From the NCBI GenBank assembly GCA_051883075.1, contig JBJETA010000005.1, positions 1-64,000 of the forward strand: 64,000 nt of DNA. The letters are read 5' to 3'. The position numbers were made by a program, and so were the translations under genes. Numbering within the stretch: the stretch's first letter is position 1; each line of letters starts with the position of its first letter. This DNA is from Aminipila sp051883075. GTDB taxonomy: Bacteria > Bacillota > Clostridia > Peptostreptococcales > Anaerovoracaceae. Of the stretch, positions 15,203 to 23,473 are shown in pieces. A model generated the notes under the pieces. The model had not been told where the DNA came from. It worked only from the letters and a program-made list of their open reading frames with translations, and did no database searches.

Positions 15203-16642
15203 ATGAACGTACAGATAAACCCAAAGCCGCTTGGCGGCAGGGTTAAGGCAATAGCTTCAAAATCCCATGCCCACAGGCTTTTGCTGGGCGCAGCCCTTTG
15301 CGGCATTGGAAACGGACATACCGGTTCCTGCAAGGTGCATATCTCGGAAATGAATGAAGATCTGGAGGCTACAAAAAACTGCATAGCCCGGCTCAAGCAA
15401 ACAGAGCCAGTTTTCTTCTGCAACGAAAGCGGATCGACACTCCGTTTTTTCCTGCCGATTGCTATGGCTCTGAAGGAAAGGGCTGAGTTCTGGGGTGCAG
15501 GCAGACTGCCGGAAAGGCCGCTTTCTCCTCTGAAGGAGGAGATGGAGCGCCACGGTTGCGTGTTCGGCTCAGACTCTTCCGGAACAGGCGCTCCGGAGCT
15601 GCCCCCTCAGGCACGGCACATCATAACGGCGGAGGGCAGGCTCCAAAGCGGCCGCTACAGCCTTGCCGGCAACATCAGCTCCCAGTACATCACAGGGCTG
15701 CTGTTCGCACTGCCGCTTCTTGACGGCGACAGCATACTCGACATAACTTCGCCCCTCGAGTCTGCAGGCTATGTGGATCTGACTCTCGAAGTGCTGAAGC
15801 TTTTCGGAATCCGGATTCAGATATTTACCTGTCAGCCGATTCCGGGAACCCAGCTTCCGGGAAATCCGACTCCGGAAAACCGGGATTCGGAAAATCAGCC
15901 CACTGATTTCGGACTGCCTGTGTCAACCGACTTGCAAACCCTGCAATCGGCTGATGCACAATCATGCAACACACAGTCGGACTCCGCACAGCCTAACGCA
16001 AATATACGATTTGTCATAAAGGGCGGACAGAGCTACACCTCTCCGGGCGAAGTTTCAGCCGAAGGTGACTGGTCCAATGCGGCATTCTGGATTGCCGCAG
16101 ACCTGCTGGGTCGGACGCGAACCCCGGAATCCGCTGATATATCCTGTACCGGCGTGGAATGTACCGGTTTGAATCCGGATTCATCACAGGGCGACAAACG
16201 AATTGTCGAATTTGCGGACATTATCAAGGAAAACGTGAATACTTCGGAGATTTTACAATTTGATGTATCGCAGGTACCTGACCTGGTACCTATACTCTCT
16301 GTTATGTGCTGCTGCCGCAGAGGCGGAACTTCAAAAATCGTAAATGCAGGCAGGCTCCGCATAAAAGAAAGCGACAGACTTGCAACGGTTCACGAAATGC
16401 TTGAAGCTCTGGGTGCTGAAATTGAAGAAGGCGAAGACAGTCTTACCATATACGGAAAAGGCAGTCTTACAGGCGGCACCGTGGACGGACACAATGACCA
16501 CCGAATAGTTATGGCGGCTGCCGCATCCTCAGTCCTATGCCGGGAACCCGTTACTATACTGGGGGCAGAGGCGGTAAACAAATCCTATCCTGCTTTCTGG
16601 TCAGACTTCAGAAGTCTGGGAGGTGAATATATTGAGCTTTAA
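15203..16642 (+). CDS. aroA: EPSP synthase (3-phosphoshikimate 1-carboxyvinyltransferase), with inserts
   Basis: This 479-residue enzyme transfers enolpyruvate from PEP to shikimate-3-phosphate. Motifs present are SKSHAHRLL, ESGSTLRFFLPIA, GAGRLPERPL, NISSQYITGLL, RIKESDRLA and DHRIVMA. The family is usually about 427 residues. The excess is a Pro/Gln/Asn/Thr/Ser-rich insert (about residues 210-265) plus a smaller one near 305-325, both between conserved blocks. The start at ATG 15203 has AGGAG six bases upstream; an ATG at 15197 abuts the site. The inserts do not remove catalytic motifs. The end overlaps aroC. Confidence 0.93.
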   Translation: MNVQINPKPLGGRVKAIASKSHAHRLLLGAALCGIGNGHTGSCKVHISEMNEDLEATKNCIARLKQTEPVFFCNESGSTLRFFLPIAMALKERAEFWGAGRLPERPLSPLKEEMERHGCVFGSDSSGTGAPELPPQARHIITAEGRLQSGRYSLAGNISSQYITGLLFALPLLDGDSILDITSPLESAGYVDLTLEVLKLFGIRIQIFTCQPIPGTQLPGNPTPENRDSENQPTDFGLPVSTDLQTLQSADAQSCNTQSDSAQPNANIRFVIKGGQSYTSPGEVSAEGDWSNAAFWIAADLLGRTRTPESADISCTGVECTGLNPDSSQGDKRIVEFADIIKENVNTSEILQFDVSQVPDLVPILSVMCCCRRGGTSKIVNAGRLRIKESDRLATVHEMLEALGAEIEEGEDSLTIYGKGSLTGGTVDGHNDHRIVMAAAASSVLCREPVTILGAEAVNKSYPAFWSDFRSLGGEYIEL

Positions 16643-17759
16643 GACAGTTTCATCAACATTTGGACACAATATCAAAATAACAATTGCAGGCGGCTCCCAC
16701 GAACCTGAGATTTCAGTTGTTGCAGAGGGATTCCCCGCAGATGAAAAAATAGATTTGGACAGACTTCAGACATTTATGTCCAGAAGAGCTCCCGGGAACA
16801 GTATTTTTGCAACGCCGCGAAAGGAAGCGGATGTTCCCGTATTTGAATCGGGATTCCGTGCACCGGAACCGGAGGACAGCAGAATCAGAATTACAGACGG
16901 CAGTCCTTTGAAAGCCGTAATCAGAAACACAAATACCCGCTCTTCGGACTATTCAAATCTCCGGGATATACCCAGACCCGCACATGCAGACTTTACCGCC
17001 GCTGCAAGATACGGAAATACGGTAAACATGTCGGGCGGCGGTCCGTTTTCCGCAAGAATGACTGCTCCGCTTTGCATTGCAGGCGGTATTGCTCTTCAGA
17101 TTCTTGAAAGGAAAGGCATTCACATAGGCGCCCATATTTATTCTGTTGGCGCTGTAAGAGACATGGCATTTGATCCTGTTTCTACAGAAGCTTCCGGGCT
17201 TCAGGCTTTGAAAGAACTTGACTTTCCTGTTCTCGACCACGACAGGGGCGAAGCCATGAAGCAGGAAATACTTGCTGCTAAGAAGGACGAGGATTCTGTC
17301 GGCGGCATCATTGAAGCAATCGTTCTGGGACTTCCAAAAGGATATGGCGGAGCCATGTATGACGGTATCGAAAGCCGGCTCGCACCTGTTCTCTTCGGTA
17401 TTCCTGCCGTAAAGGGCATAGAGTTCGGAAACGGCTTTGCGGCTTCCACGCTTCGCGGCTCAGAAAACAACGATGCATTTATTATAAAAAACGGGGAAAT
17501 CAGGACCGCCACCAACAACCACGGCGGTATCCTGGGCGGAATATCTTCAGGGATGCCTGTTATCTGCCGCCTGGCATTTAAGCCTACCCCTTCCATAGGC
17601 AGGGAACAGCAGTCTGTAAGCATGAGCCGTATGGAAGCTGCACCCCTGAAAATCCGGGGCAGGCATGACCCATGTGTTGCAGTCCGTGCAGTTCCTATCG
17701 TGGAAGCGGCACTTGCAGTGTGTATTCTGGATCTGCTTCTGGAAAATCCGGAGTTTTGA
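16632..17759 (+). CDS. aroC: chorismate synthase
   Basis: This 375-residue FMN-dependent enzyme converts EPSP to chorismate. The frame overlaps the end of aroA. A TTG at 16632 is chosen because GGGAGG lies eight bases upstream; a GTG at 16623 overlaps that site. Seen are SSTFGHNIKI, RPAHADFTAAARYG, SGGGPFSARMTA and the C-terminal PSIGREQQSV and RHDPCVAVRAVP. Some normally constant positions differ: GESHG reads GGSHEPE and GGGRSSAR reads GGGPFSAR. The first His is kept. The identity is clear; the variants may mark a clade-specific form. Confidence 0.92.
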   Translation: MSFKTVSSTFGHNIKITIAGGSHEPEISVVAEGFPADEKIDLDRLQTFMSRRAPGNSIFATPRKEADVPVFESGFRAPEPEDSRIRITDGSPLKAVIRNTNTRSSDYSNLRDIPRPAHADFTAAARYGNTVNMSGGGPFSARMTAPLCIAGGIALQILERKGIHIGAHIYSVGAVRDMAFDPVSTEASGLQALKELDFPVLDHDRGEAMKQEILAAKKDEDSVGGIIEAIVLGLPKGYGGAMYDGIESRLAPVLFGIPAVKGIEFGNGFAASTLRGSENNDAFIIKNGEIRTATNNHGGILGGISSGMPVICRLAFKPTPSIGREQQSVSMSRMEAAPLKIRGRHDPCVAVRAVPIVEAALAVCILDLLLENPEF

Positions 17760-17799
17760 CCATTAAATTTGATAAAATACCTTTAGGAGGCTGACAACT

Positions 17800-18939
17800 A
17801 TGTCTTTAAACAATATAAGAGAAGAAATTGATAATATCGATAAACAGTTAGTTGACCTGTTTGTAAAACGTATGGACATGGCAAAAAAGGTTGCCGAAGA
17901 AAAGAAAGCTGCAGGTTCTCCCGTTTTAAACGTCCAGCGCGAAAGGGAAATTCTTACCAGAGTTTCGGAACAGGCGGGAGAAGAGCTTGACGGTTATGTA
18001 AGGCTTCTTTACAACACTATATTTGATATAAGCCGTTCCCATCAGAACCGTATCATTCACAAAGACAGTCCCATCAAAGAAAAAATTGAAGCGGCGCTGA
18101 AGAATACACCTGCAATGTTTCCCTCCAAGGCAACCGTTGCATGCCAGGGTGTGGAGGGGGCTTATTCCCAGCTTGCTGCAGAGAAGCTTTTTGCAGTTCC
18201 TTCCATTATGTATTTCCAGAACTTTGAAAGTGTCTTCAATGCAGTAGCAAAAGGTCTTTGCAGATACGGCATCCTTCCTATTGAGAACAGTTCCCACGGT
18301 TCTGTCGGAGAAGTATATGATTTAATGAAGCATTACAACTTCCATATAGCCAAGTGTATCAAGCTCCGCATATCCCACAAGCTGCTTGCAAAGCCCGGCA
18401 CAAAGCTTGAGGATATTACTGAAATAGTCTCACACGAACAGGCTCTCGGTCAGTGTGCCGACTTTATCAAAAGTCTGAAAGGCGTAAAAATTACCGTATG
18501 TGAAAATACGGCGGTTGCAGCTGAAACTGTTGCAGCCAGCGGCAGAAACGACATAGCGGCTATATCCTCAGCCGACTGTGCAAGACTTTACGGTCTTTCT
18601 GTCATCAGAGATGATATTCAGATAAGTGACAACAATTACACACGTTTTATCTGTATCTCCAAGGATCTTGAAATATATCCGGGTGCAAACAAAATAAGCC
18701 TTATGCTTTCACTTCCTCATCGTCCTATGTCGCTTTACAATATGCTTGCACGCTTCTCAACACTGGGTCTGAATCTTACAAAGCTTGAATCACGCCCTAT
18801 CCCGGGAAGCGATTTCGAGTTTATGTTTTACTTTGATATGGAAGCTTCCGTAGTTTCCTCGGATGTAGTCAGCCTGCTGGGTGAACTTTCAGATCAGCCT
18901 GAGTTGTTTGTTTTCCTTGGAAACTACATCGAAAACTAA
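17800..18939 (+). CDS. pheA: bifunctional chorismate mutase / prephenate dehydratase (P-protein)
   Basis: This 379-residue protein has three parts. An AroQ-type helical chorismate mutase (1-90) begins NNIREEIDNIDKQLVDLFVKR. Prephenate dehydratase (about 108-285) carries VEGAYSQLAAEKLF, PIENSSHGSVGEVYDL and NNYTRFICIS. An ACT domain (about 300-375) has the ESRP motif (LTKLESRPIPG) that binds phenylalanine. It makes phenylpyruvate from chorismate and should be feedback-inhibited by Phe. AGGAGG precedes ATG 17800. It also supplies prephenate for TyrA, so both branches start here. Confidence 0.96.
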   Translation: MSLNNIREEIDNIDKQLVDLFVKRMDMAKKVAEEKKAAGSPVLNVQREREILTRVSEQAGEELDGYVRLLYNTIFDISRSHQNRIIHKDSPIKEKIEAALKNTPAMFPSKATVACQGVEGAYSQLAAEKLFAVPSIMYFQNFESVFNAVAKGLCRYGILPIENSSHGSVGEVYDLMKHYNFHIAKCIKLRISHKLLAKPGTKLEDITEIVSHEQALGQCADFIKSLKGVKITVCENTAVAAETVAASGRNDIAAISSADCARLYGLSVIRDDIQISDNNYTRFICISKDLEIYPGANKISLMLSLPHRPMSLYNMLARFSTLGLNLTKLESRPIPGSDFEFMFYFDMEASVVSSDVVSLLGELSDQPELFVFLGNYIEN

Positions 18940-18973
18940 TTCGGACAAAATGCCGGAAAAGAAAGGACTTTAT

Positions 18974-19765
18974 ATGGAATACGGTTTAATAGGAGAAAAG
19001 CTCGGTCACAGCTACTCAAAAATAATACACGAAAAGCTGGGTGCCTATGCCTACGATTTAAAGCCTCTTGCCAAAGACGAGCTGGAGGCCTTCATGCAGG
19101 CACGGGACTTTAAAGGTCTGAATGTGACCATTCCCTATAAGCAGGCAGTTATACCCTTCTGTGACGAGGTTTCCGGACTGGCAAGGGAAATAGGTGCGGT
19201 AAATACTCTTTACTTCAACGAAAAAGGAAGACTGTGCGGTACAAATACGGATTATCTCGGATTTCTGTATGCCATGGACGAAGCAGGCATATCTGTTGCA
19301 GATAAAACAGTAGTAATACTGGGCGACGGAGCGACCCACAAAACCATAAAAAAGGCTGTTTCGGACAGAGGCGCCAAAGAAATCATAGTTGCCTCACGCA
19401 AAGCGGATTCACCGCAGAAGCTTGATACTTGCACAAAAGTCAATTACAGGGACCTGCCGGATTATGCCTACGCTGAAATCGTAATAAATTCAACTCCTGT
19501 GGGCATGTATCCCAACACGGAGGGTTGCCCTGCGGATCTGAGCATGTTTACCGAATGTCAGGGAGTCTTTGATGTGATATACAACCCTTATCACACCAAC
19601 TTTATCCGTCAGGCAATAGCCCTTGATATCCCTTTTGCAAGCGGTCTTTCCATGCTTGTTGCCCAGGCAACCGCAGCCGCAGGTTTTTTCACAGGTAGCG
19701 GAAATTTTTACGAAAAAGAAAATAAACGCATAATTTCAGAATTGAAATCAGCGTTTACAAAATAA
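18974..19765 (+). CDS. aroE: shikimate dehydrogenase
   Basis: This 263-residue NADPH enzyme reduces 3-dehydroshikimate. It shows the substrate-binding LGHSYSKIIHE, the catalytic Lys in NVTIPYKQAV, the NTDYLGF Asp, NSTPVGMYPN and the terminal GLSMLVAQATAAAGFF. ATG 18974 with AAAGGA is the start. The cofactor loop reads VVILGDGATHKTIKKA, where the family usually has GAGGAARA, so NADP binding may be altered. It is the last gene of the plus-strand operon; its stop is one base from the aroD stop on the other strand. Confidence 0.93.
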   Translation: MEYGLIGEKLGHSYSKIIHEKLGAYAYDLKPLAKDELEAFMQARDFKGLNVTIPYKQAVIPFCDEVSGLAREIGAVNTLYFNEKGRLCGTNTDYLGFLYAMDEAGISVADKTVVILGDGATHKTIKKAVSDRGAKEIIVASRKADSPQKLDTCTKVNYRDLPDYAYAEIVINSTPVGMYPNTEGCPADLSMFTECQGVFDVIYNPYHTNFIRQAIALDIPFASGLSMLVAQATAAAGFFTGSGNFYEKENKRIISELKSAFTK

Positions 19766-19766
19766 A

Positions 19767-20576
19767 CTAAACATTTATGTTTTTATGAATTTCATACAAA
19801 AGATTGCTCAAAGCTTTGGCTTCGATTTGTCCCGGAGCCGAAGCTTTTTTTACTGCGCCGAAAGTCATGGCAGACCCGAAGATTTCCCCCGCTACACGGC
19901 TTATCATCCCATCTTTGCCCATAGACATAGTTATAATCGGTCTGTCCGCAAAATCCTCCGACATTTCCAGCGTTGCCTCAAGCAGTGTCAGCATATCTCG
20001 CTTGCTTGCAGGCATTACGGCAAGCTTAGGCATATCAGCGTCCAGCTCCTGCATCCTCCTGAGAATGTCCACCATTTCCTCCTTCGCAGGAGTTTCATGG
20101 AAATGATGGTTTGAGCCTATTACAGCCACATCTCTGCTGTGTGCATATTCAACAAGCGATGCTGTAATGTCCCTGTCCATAAACACTTCCACATCTATGA
20201 AATCAGCCATACCTGTATCTATGACCGCTTTATTCAAAGCTTCATATTCCTTTCCCGTAATGTCTCCCTCTCCGCCTTCCTTCCTTGTCCTGAAGGTGAA
20301 AAGCAGAACAGTGTCACCCAATATACTGCGCAGCTCTGTCAGAACCGATTTTACACGCTCCGGTTCGCAGGCACAGTCGTACCAGTCAGCACGCCATTCT
20401 ATAACATCAGCAAGTCTGCCGACACATTCGTCATCATACTCACGTTCTTCCTCCCACATGCCGCATACCGTTCTTGCCTGTGCGAAAATCTCTTCGTCTG
20501 TCCTCCCAAAAACAGGAATGCACAACTTTGGTTTTCCCTCACCGAATACTATGTTTCTGCACTTAAGAGTGTTCAT
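19767..20576 (-). CDS. aroD: type I 3-dehydroquinate dehydratase
   Basis: This 269-residue Schiff-base enzyme dehydrates 3-dehydroquinate to 3-dehydroshikimate. It shows EWRADWYD (substrate contacts), FTFRTRKEGGEG, the catalytic His in GSNHHFHETP and the Schiff-base Lys in MPKLAVMPAS. The length is typical (about 250). The gene overlaps aroK by one base (TAATG), so translation is coupled. It is convergent with aroE, with a single base between the stops and no terminator between them. Confidence 0.95.
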   Translation of the reverse strand: MNTLKCRNIVFGEGKPKLCIPVFGRTDEEIFAQARTVCGMWEEEREYDDECVGRLADVIEWRADWYDCACEPERVKSVLTELRSILGDTVLLFTFRTRKEGGEGDITGKEYEALNKAVIDTGMADFIDVEVFMDRDITASLVEYAHSRDVAVIGSNHHFHETPAKEEMVDILRRMQELDADMPKLAVMPASKRDMLTLLEATLEMSEDFADRPIITMSMGKDGMISRVAGEIFGSAMTFGAVKKASAPGQIEAKALSNLLYEIHKNINV

Positions 20577-21091
20577 TATCTTATCCCTGCCTTTTCCAAA
20601 AGCTCTTTACATATGCTTTCAATATCCTTATTGTCCGTTTCAATCTCTATATTTGCCGCCGCATGATAATGTCCGCTTCTTTTTTCCATAAGCTGAGATA
20701 TAAACTCAACATTCATGTTTCCGTTCAGAATCGGACGCTTATCATCATCCTTTACTCTTTCATAAACTGTTTCGGCTGCCGCGGTAAGAAGTACCACATC
20801 CCCGCACTCTGACATAATCCTCCGGTTTTCTTCCCTCATAGGCAGCCCGCCTCCGCAGGAAACAATACAGGGTTTTTCCGCGCATATTTTTTTCAGTACA
20901 CCTGTTTCAAAGTTTCTGAAATACTCTTCCCCGAAGCTGTCAAACATACGGGAAATCTCCATGCCCGCCTCTTCAACTATTCTTTCATCTGTATCAACAA
21001 GCGGTTCGCCTGTCATCGATGCCAGTTTCTTTGACACAGCAGTCTTGCCCGCCCCCATAAAGCCTATTAAAAAAATGTGTTTCTGAAGCAT
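20576..21091 (-). CDS. aroK: shikimate kinase
   Basis: This 171-residue P-loop kinase phosphorylates shikimate at O3. It has Walker A GFMGAGKTAVSKKL (10-23), the VDTDERI aspartates (about 32-36), the EEYFRNFET segment with the shikimate-binding Arg, the SCGGGLP loop and the lid-region DDKRPIL. GGAAAG lies before ATG 21091. With aroD it forms a two-gene unit on the strand opposite the other aro genes, with a promoter presumably in the gap shared with ridA. Confidence 0.95.
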   Translation of the reverse strand: MLQKHIFLIGFMGAGKTAVSKKLASMTGEPLVDTDERIVEEAGMEISRMFDSFGEEYFRNFETGVLKKICAEKPCIVSCGGGLPMREENRRIMSECGDVVLLTAAAETVYERVKDDDKRPILNGNMNVEFISQLMEKRSGHYHAAANIEIETDNKDIESICKELLEKAGIR

Positions 21092-21154
21092 GTTTCTTTC
21101 CCCGTTCCGTAATTTTTCGTTTTGTATTATTGTATCATAAAACTATCCCGCGTC

Positions 21155-21183
21155 TTGAACCTTTTTTATGAAAAATATATAAT
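21155..21183 (+). promoter_or_regulatory. ridA promoter
   Basis: TTGAAC (21155-21160), a 17-bp spacer and TATAAT (21178-21183) lie 53 bp before the ridA start. Confidence 0.75.
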
Positions 21184-21235
21184 TAGTTTAGAAAATAATC
21201 ATCAAAGCAAAATACGAATTTAAGGAGGATATATC

Positions 21236-21616
21236 ATGCGTAAAATTGTTTCAACCGCTGCAGCTCCTGCAGCTATCGGACCTTACTCACAGGCAAATAT
21301 CTTTGGAAACCTTCTTTTCACATCGGGACAGGTTCCTCTTGACCCTGCTACGGGTGAAATCGTCGGCACAACTATTGAGGAACAGACAGAACAGGTTTTT
21401 AAAAACATTCAGGCAATCCTTGAGGAAGCCGGCTCTTCTTTTGACAAGGTTCTGAAAACTACTGTATTTATGAAAAATATGAACGATTTTGCAAAGATGA
21501 ACGGGGTTTATGCAAAATATTTCAAGGAAGGCTCTTATCCTTCCCGCTCGGCTGTACAGGTTGCCAAGCTGCCAAAGGATGTTATGGTAGAAATTGAAAC
21601 TATTGCTTATCTGTAA
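21236..21616 (+). CDS. ridA: RidA/YjgF family enamine/imine deaminase
   Basis: This 126-residue trimer-forming protein hydrolyses reactive 2-aminoacrylate-type enamines made by PLP dehydratases such as the threonine ammonia-lyase at 8269. Family marks are AIGPYSQANIFGNLLFTSGQVPLDP, a conserved Arg (SYPSRSAVQVAKLP) and the terminal VEIETIAY. Length and start (AAGGAGG before ATG 21236) are standard. It has its own promoter and is followed by a long hairpin. Confidence 0.95.
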   Translation: MRKIVSTAAAPAAIGPYSQANIFGNLLFTSGQVPLDPATGEIVGTTIEEQTEQVFKNIQAILEEAGSSFDKVLKTTVFMKNMNDFAKMNGVYAKYFKEGSYPSRSAVQVAKLPKDVMVEIETIAYL

Positions 21617-21631
21617 GCTGTAAAATCAGAT

Positions 21632-21680
21632 ATGGGGCTGTTACATTAACAAATTTTATTTGCTAATGTAACAGCCCCAT
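21632..21680. terminator. long hairpin between convergent ridA and ybaK genes
   Basis: A 17-bp perfect stem (ATGGGGCTGTTACATTA and its complement), one mismatch, and five more pairs around a TTT loop. There is no clear T-run on either side, so it may act as a bidirectional terminator or a 3'-end stabiliser. Confidence 0.5.
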
Positions 21681-21695
21681 GTGACCTTATTAGTT

Positions 21696-22187
21696 TTATG
21701 CCTCAACACTCAGATCCGCCAGTTCAGCATTCGCCACCCGCAGCAGGTCATTTACGGAAAGCTCCATCTGTAGTCCAACCTTTCCCGCACTTACAATTAT
21801 CTTCTCTATTGTTCCTGCTGAACTGTCTATTGCTGTTTTAAACTGTTTTTTCATGCCTATCGGTGAACATCCTCCATGAATATATCCTGTTGTGGGCAGA
21901 AGTGTTTTCATTGGAATCATTTCAATTTTCTTCTCGCCGAAATGCTTTGCAGCTTTCTTTAAATCCAGTTCTTCGGCAACAGGTATAACGCATACATAAT
22001 ATTCTTTGCTGCTTCCCTGGGTAACAAGTGTTTTAAAAACTCTTTCTACCTCCTGTCCTGTTTTTTTCGCCACTGAGACTCCGTCAAGAAGGCCGTCTGA
22101 CACATCATATTCATAGACATTGTGTTCTATCTTCTCTGCATCAAGCCGGCGGAGAGCATTTGTCTTTACTTTCGCCTGTTTCGCCAT
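21696..22187 (-). CDS. ybaK: Cys-tRNA(Pro)/tRNA deacylase, YbaK/EbsC type
   Basis: This 163-residue editing protein clears mischarged Cys-tRNA(Pro). It matches the family through KTNALRRLDAEKIEH, the VFKTLVTQG strand, the catalytic Lys region and the GYIHGGCSPIGMKKQFKT motif. The start ATG directly follows the stop of the upstream membrane-protein gene (TAAATG), so the two are coupled. Length is standard. Confidence 0.94.
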   Translation of the reverse strand: MAKQAKVKTNALRRLDAEKIEHNVYEYDVSDGLLDGVSVAKKTGQEVERVFKTLVTQGSSKEYYVCVIPVAEELDLKKAAKHFGEKKIEMIPMKTLLPTTGYIHGGCSPIGMKKQFKTAIDSSAGTIEKIIVSAGKVGLQMELSVNDLLRVANAELADLSVEA

Positions 22188-23471
22188 TTATAAAACTTCC
22201 TTTCTCTGGCTTCTGTATCTGTTTACAACCCAGATTTCATCTCCCGTAACGGAGTTTTCAAGCTTTACCCTCTTCAACTCTACTTCAAGGTTCAGCTTTT
22301 TGGCTTTGTCCCTGCTCTGGCACTTTGCATAATAAATGCGTATGCCCGGCTCCTCACTTATCTTTCCTGTTTCAACAACATCTATTCCTGCCAGTTCTTT
22401 TGCTATAAACGACTGAAATACCTTATCAACATCAAAGTCAGCCTTATGCTGTCCTATATATATTTCCCTTGCATAACGCTCACTGAACTTTTCATCATTG
22501 TTGAACTCTATCCACTCTATGTCACCGTCAACATAACCGTCCGGTGCTTCAAAAGGTCGTTCATCAAAGCCGTCCGTAATCCAGATTTCCGTTATGACAC
22601 CGTTCTTCGCAAAAAATGCTATATATCTGCAGCTGCCGTCATCAGGTATGTATCCATAGCAGTTTCCGGCTCCTTTAAAATCTTCCACATATGCCAGATC
22701 TCCCGGATACCTGGTTTTTAATTCCTGTACCTTGCTTCCCACATGGATTCCCCTGTTTGTTTCCGCTACAGGGCTTGTACTTTTTATCCAATAGATAAGC
22801 TCCCTTTTTCTTTCAAACTGTACCCATGTGGAAATCTTAAGCTGCAATCCCTCCCATGTATCTGTATACTCGGCGGTTGCCCCAAATATTCCCTGAGTAT
22901 GCTCTCTTGTCTGGACCGCCTGCTCAAAAGGAGCTCCGCCTTTTAAGTTATCCCACAGTCTTATCCGCTGATTGTCAATTCTTATTGAAAATTCATCATC
23001 GACAGGCCATTCATGGAAGTTCGCATAACGTTCACTTATATATCCCTTATATCCTTTATATGCCAGCTCCCTGTCTTCCACAAAAGATACCTCAAAGACT
23101 TCGCTGTCCTTTCTGAAAAACAGAAGTATAGGAGTTCCTTTCATGCCTGCCTGTGCCATAAGCTCCGTTGAGTTAAGCACAACACCCTTCGAGTTCGTTA
23201 CTGCCTTTTCAGGCTCTATACGGTAATCAAAGCTGTAAAACTCAAACTGTCCGTCGTCAAAAGGGACTTCTATAAGCAGCTTGAATCTTTTCAGCTCTAC
23301 TTCCTTCAGCTTCAGGTTCAGCTTAGCCAGAATCAGTTCGCAGTATTCCTTAAAGCGTTCCTCCAACCCTTCGGGCAACGTTTTTTTCTCAATCGGTGTC
23401 CTTGTTCTTAAGCTTAAAAATACAATTACAATAAATATAATGCAAAGTATTAATATAAGCGTTTCTTTCAT
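22188..23471 (-). CDS. membrane-anchored protein of unknown function (tandem copy 2)
   Basis: This 427-residue protein has one N-terminal transmembrane helix (ETLILILCIIFIVIVFLSL) and a large domain expected outside the membrane. The start at ATG 23471 (AAGGGG upstream) follows the neighbour's stop. It is colinear with the 441-residue protein upstream: both have WVQFERKRELI-type and GIHVGSKVQELK-type segments, a GYIPDD...RYIAF block, an EIWITDGFD block and a closing EIWVV.RYR. The G+.V..L...YG element resembles repeats of BLIP/DUF4309-like lipoproteins. I do not recognise the whole family. Confidence 0.8.
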   Translation of the reverse strand: MKETLILILCIIFIVIVFLSLRTRTPIEKKTLPEGLEERFKEYCELILAKLNLKLKEVELKRFKLLIEVPFDDGQFEFYSFDYRIEPEKAVTNSKGVVLNSTELMAQAGMKGTPILLFFRKDSEVFEVSFVEDRELAYKGYKGYISERYANFHEWPVDDEFSIRIDNQRIRLWDNLKGGAPFEQAVQTREHTQGIFGATAEYTDTWEGLQLKISTWVQFERKRELIYWIKSTSPVAETNRGIHVGSKVQELKTRYPGDLAYVEDFKGAGNCYGYIPDDGSCRYIAFFAKNGVITEIWITDGFDERPFEAPDGYVDGDIEWIEFNNDEKFSERYAREIYIGQHKADFDVDKVFQSFIAKELAGIDVVETGKISEEPGIRIYYAKCQSRDKAKKLNLEVELKRVKLENSVTGDEIWVVNRYRSQRKEVL

Positions 23472-23473
23472 GT

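Noticed and set aside
21632..21680. MITE or transposon remnant hairpin
   Set aside because: Lies exactly between convergent genes and resembles an ordinary intergenic hairpin; no flanking duplication.
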